Shown here piece after piece: positions 32,215 through 43,223 of a stretch of DNA of 64,000 nucleotides. This DNA is from Hericium rajendrae (taxonomy: Eukaryota; Basidiomycota; Agaricomycetes; Russulales; Hericiaceae). Location: assembly GCA_033439255.1 (NCBI GenBank), contig CM065879.1:3292501-3356500 (forward strand), in the 5' to 3' direction. Under the pieces are notes generated by a model. That model saw nothing but the letters and a program-made list of their open reading frames with translations. It did not search any database and was not told the origin of the DNA. Positions within the stretch are counted from its first letter, which is position 1. Every line of letters begins with the position of its first letter. The translations under genes were made by a program, and so were the position numbers.

Positions 32215-33152
32215 TTGCTTGTGCAGGCCATCATGTTCAATGCTGCAAAGGTCCTCAAGCTCCTCTTCCAAAGGAGCTGGATTGAAATTTACAGAAAGAA
32301 TGGGCTGATGAATCCAGGACCAGCAGGATCAGGCATTGTCAAGTCTGCAAAGCAAGCAGCAGGCTCGAGGTCCAAGGGAACAAGGTCCAAAGCCATGAAG
32401 TCTCTGACTCGTCATGCTCAAAACCTTTATCATAATTTGGTAATCTGTACCTTGCATCCTAGCTTTGTAGATTTGTCCCCAGCATAGTTTGCACTTGGCC
32501 ATGAGGTATGAGATTCTTCCTTTTATCGTCGATGTAGAATTCAGTGTGTACCTAGATTTTGCTGTAGGACACTCACTTTCCTCTCTACACATTTGTCTCC
32601 CTCAAGACACAGCAGGCAAAAGAATGGCTGCTAGCATTCCAGGAATCAGACACAATCATGAGTGCAATTCTTGGGGTCATATACCCAGAATTATACGAGG
32701 CTGGCATATGGATGTTAGAATGGCTCAGAGATATGCTGGAGTTTCGTGAAGTGATGTGCCACTGGACATCTGCATTTAGTGGTGTCTCGATCATCTCTAA
32801 CCAGGCCACCATGCCACATAGAGATATGAGAGGTCGCACCAAATGGCCAGATCTCTTGGCCACGATCGGCACATATCCTAATGCAGAACTACACCTCCAG
32901 AATCTCAACCTGAGGTTTGCATACAGGTCTGAGACACTAGCTGTGATCTGCTCAAAAATGGTAATCCATGCAGTCCCAGAATGTGGACCGGACAGGGTGT
33001 GTTATGCATTTTGGATGAGAGATGCAGTGCACGAGTGTATGATCATCAAAGCACCAGACTGGTGCAATGACAGTCAGTTCAACATCACATCTGAACCCGA
33101 CATAATGAATGAGTCATCACAGACTCAGGCATCATTACCTTGTTCATTGTAA
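32215..33152 (+). pseudogene. TET/JBP-like 2-oxoglutarate/Fe(II) dioxygenase, probably inactivated
   Basis: The last exon (about 32,576-33,152) carries a complete double-stranded beta-helix core. SIISNQATMPHRDMRGRTKW has the HxD iron ligands (His codon 32,817, Asp codon 32,823). TYPNAELHLQNLNLRFAYRS follows. VIHAVPECGPDRVCYAFWMR has the distal His (codon 32,967) and the 2-oxoglutarate-binding Arg (codon 32,994), and it ends in RDAVHE. Family members oxidise 5-methylpyrimidines in DNA. Upstream, an exon from about 32,215 is basic and reads through to 32,517 except for one TAG at 32,485. The intron at 32,518-32,575 (GTATGA...CTGTAG) brings the two exons into frame. The single stop could be C-to-T from CAG. 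The KDZ transposase lies just downstream on the same strand, the association known for fungal TET/JBP genes. All ligands are intact, so an unseen splice form could still be active. Confidence 0.75.
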
Positions 33153-33349
33153 TAGCATATTCTTATCCCCGATGCTGTGAGATTTCTTGTGTTCCCACAA
33201 TCCCCTTTCTCTGCTGTTCTTCTGTCCTCAGTTCTTCAGTACCATTTTCTTCAGTTGCTGGCCTAATTTTGCTCCTCCTTCTCAATATCCTCTTTACCAT
33301 TTTAATACATACCACCCAGAGTGAAAAAAGGCCATAGCATACAGATCAT
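33153..33349 (+). other. Spacer between dioxygenase and KDZ genes
   Basis: This pyrimidine-rich 200-bp spacer (CTTCTGTCCTCAG, CCTCCTTCTC) would suit a 3' end plus the promoter or first intron of the transposase gene. No distinct motif beyond this. Confidence 0.35.
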
Positions 33350-36325
33350 CATGCAAGAAGAACTTGAGACTGGGCATGGAACATGGAAAGTCAGTCAGCC
33401 AGTGGCTCAACCCAAGCAAACTAAGGAGGCTGATGATGCCTCATCGGACCGGAATGGAAGGGAAAATGTGTTCGTGCTGACAGAAAGGGTGATTCATTAC
33501 GGACTACCCACCAAGGATCTACAGCCAAGGCTGATGCAGCTGCATACATCTCTCTAGAAGCTTCAGTCATGACTGAGCAAGACTGGGAGCTGTATCATGC
33601 CCAGTCACTTAAACCGTGAAAACTCTGTATATGTCTCCAGCTTTGGAATTCATTTCTGTCCTTATATCATTCATGTAGACAGATCGAACATGGCTGACCG
33701 AATGGACAGACACCAAAGATGACTATATTCACATGATTCTCCAGGGTGAGGCCTGAGAGGACACATGTGCCACAGTGCAATGCAAACAGAAACCTGAATG
33801 GCAGTGCAAGGACTGCTTTTACAGTTTGCAATTCTGCACAAAGTGTTGTAAAAGGTGCCACAGTCATTTGTCATTTCACCATGTTTAAAAATGGACCAGT
33901 ACGCATTATGAGCCAGCTTGGCTCAGTGAACTTGGCATTCTCATATATCTAGGACATGCTGGCTCACGCTGTCCATCTATTGCTGGGAATGGCCATGATT
34001 CAGATAGCGCAGAATTCAGGATGACTGTTTCTTTTGAGATGACTCCTTGACCATCCAGCCATTCTGTTTGAGACCTGGACCATTTATTCACAGCATTCTG
34101 TTCACCATCAAGTTCTTCCTCCCAAGGCCCTTCACCTCCTGTCATGAATGACATCCTATCAAGTTCAGAAGATGGGTACTCAGAGATCAGTCATTCAGAA
34201 GTTGTGTCACAGGCTGCTACAACTTGTCTGCCATCTCCAAGTGAATCAACTACCACTAGCAACACCAGCAGGTCACATATCTGATCAATCTTAGAGACCA
34301 TCCATGTTGGTAGAGGCCACTGGAAGGAGAAAGAAGAGACCATTTCTACTGTGACTTTCCAGAAACCCCACATTGATAACTCTGACACTGATTCTCTAGT
34401 CACATCCATGCATTTACTCCCCAATCATCACATCACTAGTACTCATGGAGACACAGGGGATATTGGATGATCAGCTGGGCTGATGTCCGATGTACTTTCA
34501 GAATCTGAGGCTGAGTCACTACCAGCTGCCTCCAAATCTATGTGCAGCTGCCTCATCACACGACCTCATCACAGCTGACAATCATCCCCATCACCACCCA
34601 CACCCTTATTATCAACCCGAAGAATGACTACATGCTTACATAATGGAGCTCAGTCCAATGACGACCACCGAGGACTGGGGTCCAATTGTAGAACATCAAG
34701 TCCGGTGCCTACCATCCACTTTGATGAGTTTCAACGTGCTTCTGCCTACATGGCGAAGACCAAACAGGAAGCCATAGAATGTGGTGTCTTCCAGAAGGAC
34801 CAGCCATGTACGCTAGCTGCAAGCCTTCTTGATGATGATGATTATGTCCATGAGGATGATGGAGACACCAATTGGGAGCATGTCAATGAGGAAGATACCT
34901 TGGCAGAGCTGAACGTCAGGCCTGGAGTCAGAGGCTCCATGCTAGCGAAGATACACCGGATCATATCCTGAACATTGTTGATCGGTCTGGAGTGCACGAA
35001 TTAGGAGTGGTGAACTGCTATTGCTCTACTGATGAACCACTGCACCATCAACTCCTTTGGAGCAATCTATTTTCAGCATTATTCTGTCAGCTCCAGACTG
35101 CGTTCACATTTCAGGTGTTAGAAGACTGTTGTTTGGACAATCTTGAATGCAAAACCTTGTTTTTTCAGTTCTTCAGAAAGCTCTGTCGATTAACCAACCC
35201 TGCCTTTCCAGATTCAGTTCCTGTTGCATTGCATGCCTTAACAGTTCTCTTATTGGCACTAACACATTCTCATAGGACTGTTATCGGGAACTTATGCAGT
35301 CTCTGTGAGTATGGAGGCACCTGCAGTATATGCAATGGTATAGTTTTAGTTATTGCACTAAGATACCAGGAAATGGAGACTTGACATTATTCTGTCTCAC
35401 ATGTCTTCAACCAGGAGAAAACATGCTGCTTGAAGACCAACTGTGAGTCCATTATTTCCCATCTAGGTCTTTTCATTGACTGCTGGTTTTCAGTGACCTC
35501 GATGCATGTATACAAATGCAGGATGGCAACTTTACTGCCCAGTTGGAGAAGATAAGAAGACTGGACAATGATTTCACTTTGAGCGATGGCACTGGGTTCA
35601 TGGTCGAGAGCAAAAGATATCATCAACATCTCCGCAGCAATTGGGAGGTCAGGCAAGAGGTGCATCAACTAAGTAGCATATTGCATTATGTGTTTGGTAA
35701 CTGTTTTACCTGCAACAGCGATCCATATGCAATGACCACCGTGTGGTGAATCAAGTCAATGACTGAAAGAGTAATTTATACTCATCGGGTTTGGAGTCCA
35801 CTGCCTGCATGCATGGGGCATTTATACCGCACACAACAGTGGACTTTCAAAAGGGTGAATGGTAGGTGTATCTCTCTGTCAGTCCACAAAGATAATGTTG
35901 TGCTGATAAATAGTCTGCAGTTAAGTCAATATGGATTACTTCATCTGCCAAGGGTTGGGGTACAAGTCACAAGGTCTGACTACGGCAAGACTCTTGTATG
36001 ACATCGCTTGCTAGTAGTTTGTCAATTTCTACTCATGTGTGGACTGGAGCAAATTCTTGGAACTACCTCTGAACATGGAAATTATATCCGGTATTGGTCT
36101 TTTCCACATCCACGGTCACTGACAAGAATGCCTTGCTCGATTTTCACCAACATTCATTCTGGACACATACTAGATAGATGAGGAGATATTGGAGACATTG
36201 TGGGCTCCTTTGAACGAGATCTCACAAAGTACGAGAGGAATGTCTATCTCTCACGAGAGGGAGATTTTGGATGATCACATGAATGACTCAAATTGGAAGA
36301 AGCTTGTACATAGTAGTATGCATGT
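33350..36325 (+). pseudogene. KDZ-family transposase relic (CxC2-type)
   Basis: The gene can be read along the plus strand in ordered blocks. A charged N-terminal part begins near 33,350. A CxC2 cysteine cluster follows (33,766-33,980: CATVQCKQKPEWQC, CTKCCKRCHSHLSFHHV, LSELGILIYLGHAGSRC). DHILNIVDRSGVHELGVVNC starts at about 34,959, with a TFQVLEDCCLDNLECKTLFF block near 35,110. The catalytic-type QDGNF lies at 35,519 and SDGTGFMVESKRYHQHL at 35,584. YDIAC lies at 35,998, GIGLFHIHGH near 36,090, and EILETLWAPLNEISQSTRGM then DDHMNDSNWKK near 36,183-36,310. This order is that of Kyakuja-Dileera-Zisupton transposases. In-frame stops (33,757, 33,868, 36,013, 36,016, 36,112 and 36,169 approximately) are all explicable by transitions. 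The C-terminal tail is absent. The start is uncertain. Confidence 0.88.
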
Positions 36326-36326
36326 T

Positions 36327-37057
36327 TCAATCATTGTATGAGCTCCCTGACCAGTACTGAAAGTCGAGAGCAGTGAAGTCATTGTGCAGTCTGTCAATTG
36401 ATTGAGCAATTTGATCAAGTGTTCGAGGATATCCTCGTGCATGTGTTTTTGTCAGTTTAACACCTATCTTAATATTTTGACCAAAGTTATCATTGAATAC
36501 AATTTTATTGATTTTCATTGGAAAATGCAAAGATTTAACAGTGGACTCAGAGTCTGAACTTTTACTTTGAGTTGAACCTAAAGGTTGACTCAACATGCCA
36601 CATTGTATAAAGTCTACTGTGCATGCCTTAAGCTTATCCAAGTCTTTGGTTTGTGAGCAACATTTGTCTCAAAGCATTATAGCCACTTGATCTTCTCCAA
36701 GGCTCTTTAACTGCTTTTATATGCTTTGATTCTGTAATACAAGTGCAAAGTCCATTTGGTACTGCAAACTCCTCAATCAAGGGACAATGATGTTTCAATG
36801 AATGCTGTCTAGGAAGATTCTTTTAAGATAAGATGAACACCACCAGTTTCAAAAACTGCACATTCTCTGTAAAATGTTTCAAGAGCAACATCCATAGCAT
36901 TCAAAGTGTCCTTATCAATAATATCTTCTCGAGCAAAGTAGCAAAAATCCAAAAATGCATGAATTGCTCTAACCATTTGTGAGAGTATATGACCATCAAT
37001 AGCAGGTAAGAAGACTTTTATCAGAGCTTTGGAATCATCTCCTATCCATTGATTCAA
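36327..37057 (-). pseudogene. C-terminal relic of a Plavaka-like transposase
   Basis: Minus-strand reading from 37,057 gives NQWIGDDSKALIKVFLPAID, then MVRAIHAFLDFCYFAREDI and AMDVALETFYRECAVFETGG. A shift of frame follows to GLCTCITESKHIKAVKEPWR and QMLLTNQRL, then ARGYPRTLDQIAQSIDRLH near 36,430. I recall these phrases from the C-terminal third of the large Agaricomycete DNA transposases called Plavaka, which are related to the CACTA group. The two ORFs (37,057-36,809 and 36,641-36,327) are joined by frameshift(s). It meets the KDZ relic tail to tail at 36,326, so one may have inserted near the other. The catalytic core is missing. Confidence 0.6.
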
Positions 37058-37191
37058 GTTACGACCCTCAAAAAATCAACAAAGTCCTGGAAATGCAGGT
37101 ATAGCAGCAATTCTTTGATCAATATCTACTATAATCATATGTGCTCTAGTTGGTCCATGTACAAGTTCAAGATATTCAAAAACCCAAGATA

Positions 37192-37391
37192 CATCAGGAA
37201 CCTTCAAACCTTTCTGATTTACCCTACAGACATGCATAATCTGTAGCAATTGCATCAGACATATCAGATACTCTCAGATAACATTAACTACTTTCAGCTA
37301 GTTGCAGAATCAAAAAAGTGTCAATGCAGAATGCTTGCAGACTGATCAGATGTTTGCAGGGTAAATCAGAAAGTTTTGAAGGTTCCTAATG
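37192..37391. mobile_element. MITE, CATCAGGAACC family, 200 bp internally deleted
   Basis: Family ends, with one change at the right (CCTAATG). Target duplication TA (37,190-37,191 and 37,392-37,393). It lies just upstream of the Plavaka-like relic, about 135 bp from its first codon in the window. Confidence 0.88.
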
Positions 37392-37393
37392 TA

Positions 37394-37700
37394 CCAAGTG
37401 ATTTTTGAATGTCCCCTTAATAAGTTGATGAAGCAAGTCCAAAGAGATAAGTTGATGAATATCTGTACGAGGAAAAGAATGTGTAAATGGCTATAAAAAG
37501 AGTATTAGATTCAGATAATACTAAAATGCCTTGCATTTCTCTCTCTCAATCACTCTCGACTCTCTTCATCATTGATTGCCTCTTGAGCAGGTCAGTCTTT
37601 GTTGTTTGTGTGTAGCCTGAGCCCCTACTCGGTCACTACAGGATGTCGGTTCTTAGCAGCTAGTGAGTGACAGGTCTTGACAAAGAAGTGTGATCACAAT
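37394..37700. promoter_or_regulatory. LTR- or promoter-like segment with TATAAAAAG
   Basis: GGCTATAAAAAGAGTATT (about 37,490) is followed by a pyrimidine-rich stretch (TTCTCTCTCTCAATCACTCTC) and a CCTCTTGAGCAG phrase, which looks like a promoter plus leader of an LTR. I find no second copy in the window, and the adjacent gypsy relic runs on the other strand, so this stays tentative. Confidence 0.3.
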
Positions 37701-40700
37701 GCTACTGCGGTGATGATTGGAGATAGGAGGGATGAAGAGGACTCACTAGTTTAGCCATCAATAACTTGTTGTGCTGACATAGTGCACAGGATGAAATGTA
37801 ACCCTAATCAAGGTTGCACTTCATGCTCAGCCAATAGTAGGACTCACGGAGCACAATATAGGACTTATCAGTGTCAAAATGGCCAAGAGAGTTGTGAGCG
37901 AGATGAAAGAGTTGTTCTCAGACAGGTCCAATACATGATATGACTAGTCATTCACCGAGGAAGAGGAGACCATTGTGGAAGGAAGCCGATGGAGTCAAAG
38001 ACAGGTTATCATGCAAGTAGATACAAAATTGATCTGTGTCGTAGCCTACAAGGATGTTTTTCAAAAGTGACTCATCAGATGATACTGGGAAGACAGATGC
38101 AGTGAAAAACTTAGCAGCCAAAGGCTGTCTAGCAAGAAACAGTGCAGCAATGAGGACTGTAGCAGGTAGTGTGCTATTATCAGGCTTGGCGGAGAGATGA
38201 AACAATGTATCAGCAACATAGTTGTCAGGTCCTAGTATGTATTTGATAGTGAAATCATACTTGAAAAGTATTCTTGCCATCAGAGTTATCAATGCAAGAG
38301 CTGTATTTGTGACATGAAGTACTCGAAAGATTGAGAAGCTCTTTTTCATGGACCAGGTAGTTGAGCTCAACACCTTTCAGTTGCATCAAGTCAAAGGCAA
38401 CCAGACAAGCAGATTCTCAGGTCAGGCCAAATGAGAGAATGCTGCCAATGTGCCTAGTCACTGGTATTACAGGTGATAAAAATCTTGTTGTCACCTGAGT
38501 TCTCGTAGTCGATAGTTGTGAGGCATTTACATCTGATGACAATGGCTTTAATGTGATCAAAGGAGTTTGGTGGTCTGAGAACCAATTGGGCCAAGCACAT
38601 TTCACATCAATTATGGTTAAGAGTATGAGGATGCAAGTAAACTCAGCTAGTTGCAGGAGAAACTTCACAAGATAACAAATGAGGTCGAGAAAGGCACGAA
38701 TGTCAGATGTCTTTTTTGGGACTGGCTATGAAAAAATGCAGTCGACCTTGGTGGAGTCAGCCTCAACACCACAGGCAGAGATGGTGTAGTTGAAAAAGGA
38801 GAGTTTTTCACAGAAAAGTGAGATCTTCTTTAGCCAGCAGAAAAGACTGACTATATGCAGAGCTTCAAGAATGAGAGTGACATTTTTGATATACTCTGCA
38901 ATGGATTGTGACCTTATATCATCAAGATAAACATAACATATCTTTCTGATATACTTGCAGCTGCCAAATGTAATGAAAATTACATAAGAGTCATGTGACA
39001 TACCCTCATTGTTTGCCTTCAGAACAGTCGACAATGCTACTTGATAGTGTCATAATGCAATGTATGCTTGAATTCCATCTACTCTAAGAGTTCATGGGGT
39101 CAAAAACTTGTATGTCCACCTTTTGCCTTCAAAACTGCCTTCACTCTGTCTGACATGCGTCTAACGTGCTTGTCGATATCCTCTATGGTGAGAGCATTCC
39201 ATGCATAGTGTACAGCTGGTCAAAGATATTTGGGAGATGTAGAAGAGCATGTATATGGACCTTGAGCTCATGCCAAACTGGTTCAATGGGGTTCATAGCA
39301 GGAGAAGATGATGGATGAAAAAAGTCTCAATCGAGTGAGAGGTGAGTCAGAGTTTTGTTGATTTGCTGGTATGTGAGGATGCACCATCCTACTGGAACTT
39401 CACTGAACCTCTCAGCTCCATCATCTCCCTATAAAAGTCCTTCAAAAATAGCTCCAGAACCTGTTTCTGATACCACTGAGAGTTCATCCTACCACCTTTG
39501 CCTCCAAGATACTCCAGCATCACCAACGGCTCTTTTTTTCTCCACATAATGCATCCTCACACCATAACATGTACAGGTGACTGCTTGAAGGTTGGAACAA
39601 CACAATTCTCCTGCAGGACCTCCTCCGAGCGATGTGTAACATAGATACGACCTGGAGTACCACCAATGTAGATGCAACACTCATCTGACCAAATGATGTG
39701 CTTCAAGTCAGCTTAGCCTTCTTCTGGTCCAGAGTGAGATATGAGACCCTCCTAGTAACCCTCTAGTGGTATCTTTCCTGACTCAAAATCTGTTGAATAG
39801 TGGTTTCATTGATTGGTGGCTCGACCGCCTTTCCAATAGTAGCAAGTGGTACCCGTCGATGGTTTTGAGCTTCTTGCACCACTTGACGCTTGGTACACTC
39901 TGTGGCCTTTGATGGACGGCCACTTCATGAGAGAAAATGTGTCAAGCCAGTTTTCTCATACTTGTGAAAGAGGACATAAACCATGGGAAGAGAGATATTT
40001 TCTTGGTAGGCAGCTTGAGAGACATTCATATCAGATTTGACTGCACCAATGAATCAGTTTTTTTTGGAGAATTATGATGGCAGCAGAAGTTTCTGATAGG
40101 GGGCATCCAAAGGCAGAAGGAGGAAGTAGGTAGTGGTATGGTCACTCGTAGTTGCCAAATGGAGTGGTGAGAATTGTGAGATGGACATCGTCCAGATGCA
40201 CACAAGTCTGAAAAAATGAGTTTGTCATATCCAGTTTTGCCCAGATCTCACCTTTGGCACAGTCTGCAAGGATGTTGTCAATACACAGCAAAGGGTAGCT
40301 GTCTGGAACTGTGTTGGCATAAGCAAGCAGTAGTCCTTCACCCAACACAGCATTGCAGTCAGATCAGCCTTAGAAATCAGAAAAGATGGACACATGTAGA
40401 TGCTAGAACTATGGCAGATGTGCTGAGATGTTGTTGGATGAGAGTTTGCCAGGCCTCGTGATATTTGAACAAGCAGACATAGGAACTGGTCTTGATTATC
40501 TTCTCAGGGTCCTTGAGTTTGATTCAATGATAGACATCGGTCAAGAGCTTATTGACATATGAGATGTCAGCCTCAAAGCAATCCTTGAACTTTGCCTTCA
40601 TCTGACAGTCAAGCTCCTGGAGCTGTTCTGTGTGAGCAAAGGTCCAGACATGGTTATACACAGTGACAACAACACAAGCCTGTATGTAAAGGCTGTTAGT

Positions 40701-41050
40701 GGTACAGTCAGTCTATGTACATTGGCTCATCAGCCAGGCATCAAGATCAATAATGAAGTCCTTACAAAGACACAGAATCTCTGCATGAGAAGGAGTTACA
40801 GGAGGCACAGGATGCAAAAGGTCATAATGAAGATCTTTGTAGACACAGGAACAGAGCTCAGCATCAACAACAAGGCAATTGGAAGTAAAAAAAGGGAGTC
40901 CAAGAATTATGAGGTATGTGAGCAAATTGGACACAATGAGAGCAAGGACAGTGCATGAATGAAAAAGAAAAATAGAAGACGAACAAGAAAGCTTTACCCA
41001 GTGAGTAAAAATGGACGAGTTATTGATAGGTAAAGGAACAGGGTCTGTGT
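37700..41050 (-). pseudogene. Ty3/gypsy Pol relic, interrupted by a Tc1 relic
   Basis: Minus-strand order (high to low coordinates): protease-to-RT linker (IILGLPFFTSNCLVVDAELC near 40,900), RT N-terminus (KLLTDVYH, FKYHEAWQTLIQQHL, then NTVPDSYPLLCIDNILADCA, KLDMTNSFFQTCVHLDD, TTPFGNYE at 40,620-40,142), the Tc1 insertion, and the RT catalytic block KICYVYLDDIRSQSIAEYIK (about 38,930). The RT thumb and RNase H junction follow (ALHIVSLFCWLKKISLFCEK; WPNWFSDHQTPL), then the RNase H end (ILFKYDFTIKYILGPDNYVA; 38,373-37,948) and the integrase HHCC finger (HLAHNSLGHF ... CALCQHN, about 37,915-37,790). Several stops are present. The integrase core is missing and Gag is not recognised. Confidence 0.85.
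39095..40055 (-). pseudogene. Tc1/mariner-type transposase relic
   Basis: Read on the minus strand from about 40,050, there is a helix-turn-helix N-terminus (SDMNVSQAAYQENISLPMVY, HKYEKTGLTHF then SGRPSKATE). A linker region follows (RVPLATIGKAVEPPINETTI; QQILSQERYH), and then the catalytic domain. It has WSDECCIYIGGTPGRIYVTH (first Asp, about 39,690), DGASSHTSKSTK (second Asp, about 39,383) and SPAMNPIEPVWHELK (Glu, about 39,290), i.e. a DD34E-like layout. The tail is IEDIDKHVRRMSDRVKAVLK (about 39,185-39,130). It is broken by at least six stops (many TGA/TAG at Trp or Gln/Arg positions) and two frameshifts. It interrupts the gypsy RT domain between TTPFGNYE and the YLDD block. Terminal repeats were not found. 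Confidence 0.88.
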
Positions 41051-41088
41051 GATCATCAGAGTCAAGAGAATTTTTCTCATCTCCATCA

Positions 41089-41298
41089 CATCAGGAAGGT
41101 TGACAACTTTCTGCTAGACCTGCGAGCAATCTGAGAGCATCTGAGAGCATCTGATTGACTTGCAGATTTTCTGATCTTATCTGAGAGTGTCTGATTTATT
41201 TGTCAGACAAGATCAGAAAATCTGCAGGTCAATCAGATGCTCTTAGATGCTCTCAGATTGCTCGCAGGTCTAGCAAAAAGTTGTCAACCTTCCTGATG
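41089..41298. mobile_element. MITE, CATCAGGAAGG family, 210-bp near-perfect palindrome
   Basis: The ends match the family, with target duplication CA (41,087-41,088 and 41,299-41,300). It is almost completely palindromic, with CTGAGAGCATCTGAGAGCAT on one arm and the inverse on the other. Confidence 0.92.
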
Positions 41299-41299
41299 C

Positions 41300-43175
41300 A
41301 CTAAATGTAGACCCAAGCAATACGGGGTGTGAGAGAGGGCAAAGGTAGAGACCGAGAGCAGAGGTGAGTGACATGCAGATGGACACTAAGTAGCAGGACT
41401 AAACTTTGGCTTTTTGTTCCTGATCTCATTGCATAGGTGATCAGCCTTATAAACAAAGATTTTATAAGAGTCCTTATGAGTAAAGACCTTCTTTGTCCTC
41501 TTCAGGACTCTTGAAGATGTTGTAAAGTATGCCATCATCTATGAGAATGTCTTTGAACCACACTAGCCCATCATGCAAAACACTATGGCAAACTGAGTCC
41601 AGAAGTTCTATGAGTTTGTCAATAGACTGTAAAAAAAGTTGTCAAGAGAACAGTAAAAAGACTATCTCAGAAAAATAGGAAAACTTGCAGTGCCAATGCG
41701 ATCAGCCTCTAACCTACACACCAGATATTGCTGAATGGAAAACTTTTTGTATGAGGACTTAAACAGTTTCAAGCCTTCACTACTTATGGCAAAGCATATA
41801 GGTGTGTTGGACTAGGACTTCAGATGAAGACATTGTTGTTCTACCTGGCATTTCTCCTTCTATGCTGCAGACAATGAAAAGAATATTATGTTGAGGAATG
41901 TTTTCTGATCCTCTTCTGATAGTCAGAAGTAATATTGATATAACATCTCTATGTCTGCTATTTTGACCAGAGAGGATGGAAAGAGCTTTCTGTAGATGAT
42001 TGAGATGATGTTGGCCATGAGGACAGGTGGAATGCCAGATGCTATGTCAGGTGTGATGGTGGACACAATAGCAAGCACAATAGTAGGCATAATGATGGAC
42101 ACAATGGCAGGTGCGATGCTCAGCAGTTCTTTGTTCAGTTCCTATGTGCATACACAATGAGAACAACATGACAAAATAAAGGTAAGACATAATGTACATT
42201 GGTGTCAATAATATTGTCCTATGGGTGTATTCAATAAGTACAGCTTGACAAAATCATAAGGAAAAACATAGCTTGCTTTTTGATGGAGACTATGACATTT
42301 TTCCCTCCTCTCTCCTCTTGTCGTGTATGCAATGATACTGATGCTTAGGATTTTTTTCTTGCGTACCTCCCTACCAACTTGAATAAACATAGAGTTCTGT
42401 GTGGTGGGATCGTCGGTATTGACTTCGAAGACCATGATCACGCCCTGGCCCTGTAACTATGTCAGCAAATCTCCCAGCCTCTCATGTCATACAAGTGGGG
42501 CTTTGACTTTGCTATTTACCTTTTTCATCAGAAGATCACTCTCTTTGAACTCCAGTGAGGATGTAATATCAAGGACTGAAGAGATGTTAGATATGATATC
42601 TGAGAAAACTATAATTGAAGTGGAAACTTCATGATGCTTGTCCATAAAAATGAACTGGAGCTGTGTGTTTTTGCCCAAAGCATGATGAAAAGCAGGGTTA
42701 TACCACAAGAGCTACTATAAATTGTATGTCAGTGTTAGATAGCTGATGAGTTTTTATGCTATGCTACTCACTTTAGTCAACCCTATCTCTGTGTTGCAAA
42801 CACTTAATTTCTTGATACTCATCCATGAATATTTAACATTGCCAAAGAGGATATCATAATCCTTTTTGGAATCAAGGAGACCCTCTTCAAAAAAAGAGTA
42901 GATTGACCCACGAAGAATGAAAGATGAAGACAATGATGAGATCCTTAGGCAGAGATGATTCATGTTGGCAAGGTCATAGATTGGTAGGGGATTTGCGAGG
43001 AAAAGGGGTGTGGAAGGATAATTGTGCTCTGTTGCAAAATAAAACACAGCAACCTTGGAGAAGACGAGCAATCATGTCTATGGGCTGCTGCAATACACCT
43101 ACAACATACCAGTGTCGCATGATTAATGCACTCTGCAAGTACTTGCAGTCGCCAAAAGTAATGAGAATTATGTAA
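41300..43175 (-). pseudogene. Unrecognised minus-strand coding relic
   Basis: Open segments at 43,071-42,754, 42,708-42,487 and 42,441-42,205, with readable text on to about 41,450, run in the same direction. Protein-like phrases include YDILFGNVKYSWMSIKKLSV, FIMDKHHEVSTSIIVFSDII, GVIMVFEVNTDDPTTQNSMF and KASYVFPYDFVKLYL. The pattern of strands resembles an all-beta domain, but I do not recognise the family. Introns may separate the open segments. The copia element is inserted or joined just 5' of this relic (43,224). Confidence 0.4.
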
Positions 43176-43223
43176 GCAATGTGTGATGCGTCGCGTGCTG
43201 GCACTGTGAAACTTATCGCAGAA

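Noticed and set aside
37394-37700. 3' LTR of the minus-strand gypsy relic
   Set aside because: The TATA and leader signals point to the plus strand, and no matching copy exists at the other side of the relic.
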